Source of the DNA: Flavobacteriaceae bacterium UBA2540
GTDB lineage: Bacteria; Bacteroidota; Bacteroidia; Flavobacteriales; Flavobacteriaceae
Assembly: GCA_002340765.1 (NCBI GenBank)
Contig: DDMS01000002.1
Coordinates: forward strand, 28,907 to 42,205
Direction: 5' to 3'
DNA: 13,299 bases
Shown here: positions 7,151 to 13,299 of the stretch, piece by piece
How the letters are laid out: each line of letters begins with the position of its first letter
How positions within the stretch are numbered: the first letter of the stretch is position 1
Program-made: the position numbers and the translations under genes
The notes under the pieces: generated by a model
Seen by the model: the letters and a program-made list of their open reading frames with translations, nothing else
The model's database searches: none
Told to the model about the DNA's origin: nothing

Positions 7151-7510
7151 ATGACAAAAGAACGGAGTCTTAAAGAAAAATGGGGTTTTTTGACAGAAAA
7201 GTTAACCGAAAAATTTTCTGAAGGAGAGGAACTAAATGTTGATGGGATTATTTATTTAATTGGAGTTCAAGAACTTGGAAAAGGTTATCGCACGTTTAAA
7301 AAAGATGAAAAACTCAATTTAATGCACATTGCTATTTGCAAATTATTGGAACCTTATGGCTATTACGAATTTGATTTTTTTGACGAAGATGGATGGCCTC
7401 ACTATAAAATTATTACAGAATTGCCCAATTTAAAACCTGGTGAACAAACCATTTTAATGAAAGAAGCCATTCTGTCTTATTTTGAAAGTTTGGTTTTTTT
7501 TGAAGATTAA
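7151..7510 (+). CDS. Conserved hypothetical protein of Bacteroidota type
   Basis: 119 residues, soluble, acidic at the C-terminus, with no signal peptide or membrane segment. It begins MTKERSLKEKWGFLTEKL and contains GIIYLIGVQELGKGY, HIAICKLLEPYGYYEF and DEDGWPHY. The aromatic and acidic middle and regular helical ends look like a real folded protein, and I have the impression of similar small proteins in other Bacteroidota, but no function is known to me. It is monocistronic: divergent from cvpA and convergent with the dehydrogenase gene, whose stop codon overlaps its own in the sequence TTAA. Confidence 0.8.
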   Translation: MTKERSLKEKWGFLTEKLTEKFSEGEELNVDGIIYLIGVQELGKGYRTFKKDEKLNLMHIAICKLLEPYGYYEFDFFDEDGWPHYKIITELPNLKPGEQTILMKEAILSYFESLVFFED

Positions 7511-8301
7511 GTGACACTCAATTTACGTATCATTATTGACAAGATTTTTGGAAAAAATCGTTTTACATAAACCCCCAATTTTTCTTTAAATCCGCCAATA
7601 TATACTTCCTCTTTTTTTTGTTGAATCGCTTTTGTCATCAATTTCGCAAAACGTTTTGACTCAATGCCATTTTGAGTGGCAAGGTCCATTTTTTGCTGAG
7701 GACTTCCATCACCAGTCAACGCATTTATGGAAACATTAGTGTTTACAAAACCCGGGCAAACCAAAGTTACAGCAATATTGTCATTTTTATGTTCTGCTCT
7801 TAAACTATCAAAAAAACCGTGTAAAGCGTGTTTGCTTGCTGCATAACTTGAACGCAAAGGTGTTCCAATTTTGCCAACAATACTTGTGGTAACTACAAAA
7901 TGCCCGTTTTTATTTTCGATAAAATGAGGTAAAATTTCTTTTGTCAAAGCAACTGTTCCAAAATAATTGACATCCATAATTCGTTTGTCAACCAAAATAT
8001 TGGTATCTTTTACCAATGATCGTTGGCTAATTCCGCCATTATTTACCAAAATATCAATTTTTCCAAATGCTGAAATTGCTTCTGCAACTGTTGAACTTAA
8101 CTGCAAATACTCTTCTAAATCTAACATCACAATTATTACATTTCCTGGGGATTTACAGTCATTTTTCACTTCAATTAAAGCCTCTTTATTTCTTGAGGAG
8201 ATGATTAATTTTGCTTTTTTAAGGCTCAATTCAATTGCCAACGCTTTTCCAATTCCTGAGGATGCACCTGTAATCCAAATGACTTTATTTGTGAAATCCA
8301 T
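7507..8301 (-). CDS. Short-chain dehydrogenase/reductase (SDR)
   Basis: 264 residues, a classical-SDR length. The Rossmann cofactor motif TGASSGIG lies at residues 11-18, the NNGG variant of NNAG at 87-90, and the catalytic tetrad is Asn112, Ser140 (TTSIVG), Tyr153 and Lys157 (YAASK). PGFVNT after the core is also typical. Arg37 in SSRN, just after the second beta strand, points to NADP(H) preference by family knowledge. The C-terminal helix-rich tail with KRFFPKIL resembles the DHRS7-like branch; the substrate cannot be read from the sequence. Probably cytoplasmic or peripherally membrane-attached. Transcribed alone, divergently from the thioredoxin-like gene. Confidence 0.93.
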   Translation of the reverse strand: MDFTNKVIWITGASSGIGKALAIELSLKKAKLIISSRNKEALIEVKNDCKSPGNVIIVMLDLEEYLQLSSTVAEAISAFGKIDILVNNGGISQRSLVKDTNILVDKRIMDVNYFGTVALTKEILPHFIENKNGHFVVTTSIVGKIGTPLRSSYAASKHALHGFFDSLRAEHKNDNIAVTLVCPGFVNTNVSINALTGDGSPQQKMDLATQNGIESKRFAKLMTKAIQQKKEEVYIGGFKEKLGVYVKRFFPKILSIMIRKLSVT

Positions 8302-8348
8302 ACTGTTAATTTTAACGTTACAATATACCTATTTTCGTCCAGAAATAG

Positions 8349-8356
8349 TACTTTTG
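8349..8356 (+). promoter_or_regulatory. Candidate -7 box for the thioredoxin-like gene
   Basis: TACTTTTG is an exact match to TAnnTTTG, about 48 bases upstream of the chosen start. The same octamer occurs upstream of metG. No strong -33 motif. Confidence 0.45.
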
Positions 8357-8404
8357 ATGTGCTATTTGAAAAGTATTAGAACAGAAAAAATTTATGAAAA
8401 AATG

Positions 8405-9772
8405 ATGAAAAATATTTTTTTGCTGCTTTTATTAGTTTCTTCAATAAGCTCTGCCCAACATAAAATTAAAGGAACACTTCACCCAAAACCAAAAACAGAC
8501 TGGATTATTTTATACAAAATTGAAGGGACAAAACAGGTTTTTATAAATAATGCCAGTATAAAATCGGATTCTTTGAAAATTAGTAAGAAGAGAGAAGTCG
8601 TTGGCACTTTTGAAATTACACTTCCGCCGTCTGCGAAATCAGGAGCTTATAGAGTAACTTATGCAACTGAAGTTGCTGGTTTTGTTGATTTTTTTTACAA
8701 TAAAGAAGATATTTATTTCATTTTTAATCCAGCTTTTCCTGATAGAACAATTTCATTTACAAAATCTGAAGAAAACATCTCATACAAAAAATATTTGGAT
8801 GAAATTGGTGCTTTACAAGAAACTTTGGATTCTATCCAAGGTGCGGTTTTACAAAATCCAGCTTTAAAAAAAAATGATACTTATAAAAAAATTCTGTCAA
8901 CCATCAATAAAGTACAAAACAAGTATCTTGAGCTTTCAAAAAACAAATATATTGAGCCATTTGTGAAGGCCTTTTTGAGAAATAATTCCCCTGAAATTGA
9001 AACTTTTGCAGACAATTATATGAATAATCTTAAAAATAATTATTTTGACAAAATAGATTTTTCAAATAAAACTTTGATAAATTCCCAATTTTTGACAGAT
9101 AGAATTTCTGATTATGTATTTTATCTTCATTATTCTGACGATCAAAATATGCAGCAAAATTTATACAAGGAAGGCATAAAAACAGTGATTTTAAAAATAA
9201 AAAATCAATCATATCAAAAAGAAATTATTGAGTATTTAATCTCTCAATTTGAAAGTTCTAAAAACGTAGAAATTATAGATTATCTATTTGAAAAACATTA
9301 TAATGCACTCCCAGAAACACTGCAAGACAAAAAATTTAAAACAGAAAAATTAGCTTTTTTTGCAACTGAAATTGGCAGAATTGCACCTGATTTTTCTTGG
9401 ACCGAAAAAGGAGGAAAAATGAAATTGTCGTCGCTTAATGAATCTGAAAATTATGTCTTAGTTTTTTGGAGTACAAGTTGTTCACACTGTTTGCTTGAAA
9501 TTCCGCAATTACATACATTTTTGAAAAACAAAAAAAATATCAAAGTCATTGCTTTTGCATTGGAAAAAGATGCTTTTGTTTGGAAAAATTTCTCAAAAAC
9601 CAATCTTTATGGATGGCACAATGTTTTGGGATTGAAAAAATGGGAAAATGAAGTTGCCAAAACGTATAAAATTGTCTCAACGCCAAGTTATTTTGTCTTG
9701 AATAAAAACAAAAAAATCATTGCAAAACCAGAAGAAATGGAGGGCTTAAAAGCACTTTTTGAAAAAAAATAA
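8405..9772 (+). CDS. Exported DUF4369 / TlpA-like thioredoxin-fold protein
   Basis: 455 residues from the ATG at 8405 (an adjacent ATG at 8402 would add one Met). The frame is open far upstream, but that part is antisense to the dehydrogenase; the chosen start gives a clean signal peptide (MKNIFLLLLLVSSISSAQ). Residues about 20-120 resemble the DUF4369 beta domain that precedes thioredoxin domains in Bacteroidota. A long lysine-rich helical region follows, and the thioredoxin/AhpC-TSA-type fold lies at about 325-455. Its active site is CSHC at 359-362 in VFWSTSCSHCLLEIPQL, and the cis-Pro loop is in VSTPSYFVL. Such proteins sit in the periplasm or on the outer membrane and reduce or exchange disulfides, for example during cytochrome c maturation or oxidative stress. 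Its specific partner is unknown. Confidence 0.88.
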   Translation: MKNIFLLLLLVSSISSAQHKIKGTLHPKPKTDWIILYKIEGTKQVFINNASIKSDSLKISKKREVVGTFEITLPPSAKSGAYRVTYATEVAGFVDFFYNKEDIYFIFNPAFPDRTISFTKSEENISYKKYLDEIGALQETLDSIQGAVLQNPALKKNDTYKKILSTINKVQNKYLELSKNKYIEPFVKAFLRNNSPEIETFADNYMNNLKNNYFDKIDFSNKTLINSQFLTDRISDYVFYLHYSDDQNMQQNLYKEGIKTVILKIKNQSYQKEIIEYLISQFESSKNVEIIDYLFEKHYNALPETLQDKKFKTEKLAFFATEIGRIAPDFSWTEKGGKMKLSSLNESENYVLVFWSTSCSHCLLEIPQLHTFLKNKKNIKVIAFALEKDAFVWKNFSKTNLYGWHNVLGLKKWENEVAKTYKIVSTPSYFVLNKNKKIIAKPEEMEGLKALFEKK

Positions 9773-9809
9773 TATGAGTCTTTTTATTGATACTGAACAA
9801 GTTTAGCAT

Positions 9810-10169
9810 TTAGAAATATAAAAAAGCATCCTCAAAATGCTCAATTTTTGTTTGATTTTTTTCTCTTAGAATTGCAATAATATCAAACCGAACGCTGACA
9901 TCTAAATCCCTTTTCTCGACATAATTATCCATCGCAAAAACAAGTAATTTTATTTTTTTTTTATTCACGAAATCTTCTGGATTTCCAAAATAAGCTGAGC
10001 TTCTTGTTTTTACTTCTACAGCAACTAATGTATTGTCTTTTATGGCAATAACATCAACTTCTGCTTTTAAATAGCGGTGATTTTTTTCCAGAATTTTATA
10101 GCCTTTCTTGACTAAAAAATCAATTGCTTCTTGCTCACCTTTGTCTCCTAATTCATTGTGATCAGCCAA
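9810..10169 (-). CDS. yraN: YraN / UPF0102 family nuclease-like protein
   Basis: 119 residues, the family length. It has a restriction-endonuclease-like core: GEQEAIDFLVKKGYKIL (about 11-27), then AEVDVIAIKDNTLVAVEVKT with the putative metal-binding Asp39, Glu52 and Lys54 of the D...E-x-K arrangement, then a C-terminal RFDIIAI strand. The usual GEID is AEVD here. UPF0102 proteins are nearly universal in bacteria; nuclease activity is inferred from the fold and no clear cellular role is known. It begins 11 bases after the LD-carboxypeptidase stop on the same strand, so the two are probably co-transcribed. The gene downstream of it is convergent. Confidence 0.9.
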   Translation of the reverse strand: MADHNELGDKGEQEAIDFLVKKGYKILEKNHRYLKAEVDVIAIKDNTLVAVEVKTRSSAYFGNPEDFVNKKKIKLLVFAMDNYVEKRDLDVSVRFDIIAILREKNQTKIEHFEDAFLYF

Positions 10170-10180
10170 TTTTTTAAGTT

Positions 10181-11176
10181 TTATTTTTGATTAAAATTCA
10201 ACGTTGAAGTATTTTTTTGGATGTTTAAAACGGCTTCTCTTCCAAAAATCAACGCTCTATTATCAGCTTCATGTCCTGCAGGAAAATCAAATAAAACAGG
10301 AATGCTTTTAGGAATTATTGCTAAAATTAGTTCTTCAGAAGTACTTCCCCAAGAAGTGGTATTTTTTTTGATTTTCGACAAATCTCCCACAATCACTGCT
10401 TTCAAATTATTGAAATATCCAGCTCGTTTTAAACTTTGCAACATTCTGTCAATGGAATAATGATATTCTCCAATTTCTTCAATGAATAAAATTTTTCCAT
10501 CAGTATTCAATTGACTTTTTGAACCCAACATGGATGCCAAAATCGCCAAATTTCCCCCTACAATTTGACCATTCACTTTTCCAATTCGGTTGTATGTTGA
10601 AGAAGGAATTTCGTAAGACAATTTTTCGCCAAACAAAGCATTTTTAAAACTCGCAATAGTTTCAATAATTTCTTCTGGTTTTTCCTCCAAACTTGTTGGC
10701 ATCATTGCATGCATGGTTTCAAAACCCAAATTATGAAAATGATTGTGAAACGCAGTGATATCAGAATAACCAATCATCCATTTTGGTTTTTTTGAAAATT
10801 TTTTGAAATCTAACCCATCCAAAATCCGAACGGAACCATAACCTCCTCTTGCAGCCCAAATTGCTTTAATTGAAGGATTGTTTAAAGCTTCTTGAAAATC
10901 TTGAATTCGTTCCTCATCTGTTCCTGCAAAATGGTTATTTTGCTTGAACACATTCTTACCAATAACTACATTTAATCCCCAAGAGATCAATAAACTTTTT
11001 GCTTTTTCTATGATTTCTTCTCTATTTTTTAAAATTCCTGCGGGCGCAACAATGGCCACAGTATCACCTAGTTTTAGTTGAAATGGTTTTACCAACTTTT
11101 TTTGTGCGATTATTGGTGAAAAAATCAATGAAAAAAGTATAAATAATATAGGTGTTCTTCTTAAAATAAATTGCAT
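10181..11176 (-). CDS. Exported LD-carboxypeptidase, peptidase S66 family
   Basis: 331 residues. Peptidase S66 removes the terminal D-alanine from muropeptide tetrapeptides through an L,D-bond, in peptidoglycan recycling or turnover. The expected catalytic triad is present: Ser138 in IGYSDIT, Glu233 in FIEEIGEYHYSIDRML, and His302 in AGHEADNRAL. The family opening block GDTVAIVAPAG and AIWAARGGYG (about 105-114) are also seen. The N-terminus (about 1-25, RRTPILFILFSLIFSPIIAQ) is a good signal peptide, so the enzyme is predicted to act in the periplasm, whereas the well-known LdcA of Proteobacteria is cytoplasmic. It is the first gene of a probable two-gene unit with yraN and is divergent from metG. 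Confidence 0.92.
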   Translation of the reverse strand: MQFILRRTPILFILFSLIFSPIIAQKKLVKPFQLKLGDTVAIVAPAGILKNREEIIEKAKSLLISWGLNVVIGKNVFKQNNHFAGTDEERIQDFQEALNNPSIKAIWAARGGYGSVRILDGLDFKKFSKKPKWMIGYSDITAFHNHFHNLGFETMHAMMPTSLEEKPEEIIETIASFKNALFGEKLSYEIPSSTYNRIGKVNGQIVGGNLAILASMLGSKSQLNTDGKILFIEEIGEYHYSIDRMLQSLKRAGYFNNLKAVIVGDLSKIKKNTTSWGSTSEELILAIIPKSIPVLFDFPAGHEADNRALIFGREAVLNIQKNTSTLNFNQK

Positions 11177-11210
11177 TTCTCTTTTTTTGGAATTTAAAAA
11201 CTATTCTCTG

Positions 11211-11218
11211 TAAATGTA
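11211..11218 (-). promoter_or_regulatory. Candidate -7 box for the LD-carboxypeptidase
   Basis: The minus strand reads TACATTTA, one mismatch from TAnnTTTG, ending 34 bases before the ATG. An inverted repeat lies immediately upstream of it. Confidence 0.35.
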
Positions 11219-11233
11219 TCGATTTTCAATCGA
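11219..11233. repeat. Perfect 6-bp inverted repeat in the divergent promoter region
   Basis: TCGATT-TTC-AATCGA is a perfect inverted repeat with a 3-base centre. It lies between the LD-carboxypeptidase and metG starts, adjoining the candidate -7 box of the former and about 20 bases upstream of that of metG. It could be an operator or chance. Confidence 0.35.
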
Positions 11234-11253
11234 AATTAAAACCCTGTTTTTTG

Positions 11254-11261
11254 TACTTTTG
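11254..11261 (+). promoter_or_regulatory. Candidate -7 box for metG
   Basis: TACTTTTG is an exact match to TAnnTTTG, 41 bases before the proposed TTG start codon. No convincing -33 element was found. Confidence 0.5.
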
Positions 11262-11302
11262 TCCAACAAAAAAATAGTTACATTCTTAAATCCTAATAAA
11301 TT

Positions 11303-13299
11303 TTGATTACTTATCCCAAAAGATATACCATTACTGCAGCATTACCTTACACAAATGGCCCTATTCACATTGGACATTTGGCGGGTGTTTATGTGCCTGC
11401 AGATATTTACGCACGTTATTTGCGATTGAAAGGAGCTGATGTTGCCTACATCTGTGGCTCTGATGAACATGGAGTTGCTATCCCAATGAAAGCCAAAAAA
11501 GAAGGTATTTCTCCTCAAAATATCATCGATAAATATCATACAATTATCAAAAAATCGTTCCAAGATTTTGGAATTTCTTTTGATAATTATTCTAGAACTT
11601 CTGCTGAAATTCATCACAAAACAGCCTCAGACTTTTTTACAAAATTGTACCATCAAGGAGATTTTATCGAAGAAATTACAGAACAATTGTTTGACGAGCA
11701 AGCCAATCAATTTTTGGCAGATCGTTTTGTAGTAGGAACTTGCCCAAAATGTGGATTTGATGGCAGTTATGGTGATCAATGTGAAAGTTGTGGAACGAGC
11801 CATAATGCCACAGATTTAATCAATCCAAAATCAGCCATTACTGGGAATATTCCTACTTTAAAATCTACAAAACATTGGTTTTTACCTTTGGACAGATATG
11901 AAAATTTTTTGCGTGAATGGATTTTAGTTGGTCACAAAAATGACTGGAAACCAAATGTTTACGGACAAGTAAAAAGTTGGATTGACGATGGTTTGCGTCC
12001 AAGAGCGGTAACTCGTGATTTGGATTGGGGAATTCCTGTGCCATTGGAAAATGCGGAAGGAAAAGTGTTGTATGTTTGGTTTGATGCGCCCATTGGATAC
12101 ATTTCCTCCACCAAAGAATGGGCTGCCAAAGAAGGAAAAAATTGGGAAGATTATTGGTATAACAGCGACACAAAATTGGTGCATTTTATAGGAAAAGACA
12201 ACATCGTTTTTCATTGTATTGTGTTTCCAAGTATGTTAAAAGCGCATGGAGATTTTATTTTGCCAGACAATGTTCCTGCAAATGAATTCTTGAATTTAGA
12301 GGGAAATAAATTATCCACTTCTAAAAACTGGGCAGTTTGGTTGCACGAATATTTGGAAGATTTCCCAAATCAACAAGACGTTTTGCGCTACACGTTAACT
12401 GCAAATGCGCCCGAAAATAAAGACAATGATTTTACTTGGAAAGATTTTCAAGCAAAAAACAACAATGAATTGGTGGCAATTTTTGGAAATTTCATCAATC
12501 GAGTGGTTGTTTTGACACACAAATATTATGATGGATTTGTGCCAACTCCAAACGATTTTTCAGCAATTGATGAAGATGTTTTAGCGGCTTTGAAAGAGTT
12601 TCCAAACAAAATTGGAAAATCTATTGAGCGATATCGTTTCAGAGAAGCATCTCAAGAAATGATGAATTTGGCGAGATTAGGCAACAAATATTTGGCGGAT
12701 GAAGAGCCTTGGAAAGTAATCAAAGTTGATGAAGAACGTGTCAAAACTATCCTCTATGTTGCTTTGCAAATTGTGGCTGGTTTGACGGTTGTTTCTGAAC
12801 CATTTTTGCCTTTTACATCCACCAAATTGAAAAACTTATTGAACATTGTGTTCTGCAAAAAAGACAAAGGAATTTCTTGGAATGATGTTGCTGAAAAAGA
12901 AGTGTTATTGCAACCAAATCATCAAATTGGACAAGCTGATTTATTATTTTCAAAAATTGAAGATGATGCTATTGAAGCGCAATTGCAAAAATTAATTGCC
13001 ACGAAAAAAGCCAATGAAAATGATCTGTCTAACGAACAGGCAGGTAATAAAACCGTAAATCCTCAAAAAGAAATTATTGAATTTGAAGATTTTACAAAAT
13101 TAGACATCAGAATTGGGACTATTTTAGAAGCCGAAAAAGTTGCCAAAACCAAAAAATTATTGAAACTAAAAGTCGATGTTGGGTTGGACATTAGAACCAT
13201 AGTTTCTGGAATTGGGGAAAGTTTTTCGCCAGAAGAAATTATTGGACAGCAAGTTTCTGTTTTGGTAAATTTAGCCCCAAGAAATATCAAAGGAATTGA
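11303..13299 (+). CDS. metG: Methionyl-tRNA synthetase (3' end beyond window)
   Basis: 665 codons plus two bases are visible; roughly the last 20-30 residues of the usual ~690 are missing at the right edge. It charges tRNA-Met with methionine. Class I signatures are clear: the HIGH box at residues 22-25 (PIHIGHLAGVY), the KMSKS-type motif KLSTSK at 336-341, and GSDEHG and YVWFDAPIGY in the core. Four zinc-binding cysteines lie at 147, 150, 160 and 163 (CPKCGF...CESCG). A C-terminal EMAP/Trbp111-like tRNA-binding domain starts near residue 593 (FEDFTKLDIRIGTI). The frame has a TAA at 11297-11299 and no ATG before the conserved N-terminus, so TTG at 11303 (TTG ATT ACT TAT) is the best start. 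Confidence 0.95.
   Translation, partial: MITYPKRYTITAALPYTNGPIHIGHLAGVYVPADIYARYLRLKGADVAYICGSDEHGVAIPMKAKKEGISPQNIIDKYHTIIKKSFQDFGISFDNYSRTSAEIHHKTASDFFTKLYHQGDFIEEITEQLFDEQANQFLADRFVVGTCPKCGFDGSYGDQCESCGTSHNATDLINPKSAITGNIPTLKSTKHWFLPLDRYENFLREWILVGHKNDWKPNVYGQVKSWIDDGLRPRAVTRDLDWGIPVPLENAEGKVLYVWFDAPIGYISSTKEWAAKEGKNWEDYWYNSDTKLVHFIGKDNIVFHCIVFPSMLKAHGDFILPDNVPANEFLNLEGNKLSTSKNWAVWLHEYLEDFPNQQDVLRYTLTANAPENKDNDFTWKDFQAKNNNELVAIFGNFINRVVVLTHKYYDGFVPTPNDFSAIDEDVLAALKEFPNKIGKSIERYRFREASQEMMNLARLGNKYLADEEPWKVIKVDEERVKTILYVALQIVAGLTVVSEPFLPFTSTKLKNLLNIVFCKKDKGISWNDVAEKEVLLQPNHQIGQADLLFSKIEDDAIEAQLQKLIATKKANENDLSNEQAGNKTVNPQKEIIEFEDFTKLDIRIGTILEAEKVAKTKKLLKLKVDVGLDIRTIVSGIGESFSPEEIIGQQVSVLVNLAPRNIKGI

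Noticed and set aside
7967..8401. Upstream extension of the thioredoxin-like frame
   Set aside because: It lies antisense to the dehydrogenase and would bury the clear signal peptide that begins at 8405.
11342..12214. Several minus-strand open frames of about 90-100 residues
   Set aside because: All are antisense to metG, which has full class I synthetase motifs across this span.

Overview
The window looks like chromosomal DNA of a member of the Flavobacteriaceae (Bacteroidota). The background is AT-rich (two flanking lines counted gave 20/60 and 19/60 G+C). Shine-Dalgarno sequences are mostly absent, several intergenic regions carry the Bacteroidota -7 motif TAnnTTTG, and the gene families (BatC/D/E, DUF4369-thioredoxin, SulP with beta-carbonic anhydrase) are typical of marine or aquatic flavobacteria. 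The genus cannot be fixed from the sequence alone.

Layout. Positions 1-2914 (+) hold the end of a Bat (Bacteroides aerotolerance) operon: the batC tail, batD, batE and an unrecognised 101-residue membrane-anchored protein almost touching batE. Positions 2915-6310 (+) form a disturbed inorganic-carbon locus. It contains a decayed, stop-interrupted remnant of a Can-type beta-carbonic anhydrase, an intact second beta-carbonic anhydrase, a SulP transporter truncated after about 60 residues with a tail of unknown origin, and an intact SulP-STAS anion transporter. The intact genes are visibly richer in G+C than their surroundings, while the carbonic anhydrase remnant is AT-rich. Positions 6311-6531 hold a cysteine-containing open-frame relic on the minus strand.

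From 6532 on, the region is ordinary housekeeping sequence: cvpA (-), a conserved hypothetical (+), a short-chain dehydrogenase (-), an exported DUF4369/TlpA-like thioredoxin-fold protein (+), yraN (-) and a peptidase S66 LD-carboxypeptidase (-). The last gene is methionyl-tRNA synthetase (+), which starts at TTG and runs off the right edge.

How the genes work together. Bat proteins are thought to form a membrane/periplasmic complex with MoxR/VWA partners. The SulP transporter and carbonic anhydrase plausibly couple bicarbonate (or another anion) uptake to CO2/bicarbonate interconversion. The LD-carboxypeptidase and yraN appear to be co-transcribed away from metG. I found no tRNA, rRNA, CRISPR array or intact insertion sequence. 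The most notable signal is the remodelled SulP/carbonic anhydrase locus, which reads as gene replacement plus decay. I see no convincing evidence for a wholly new system.
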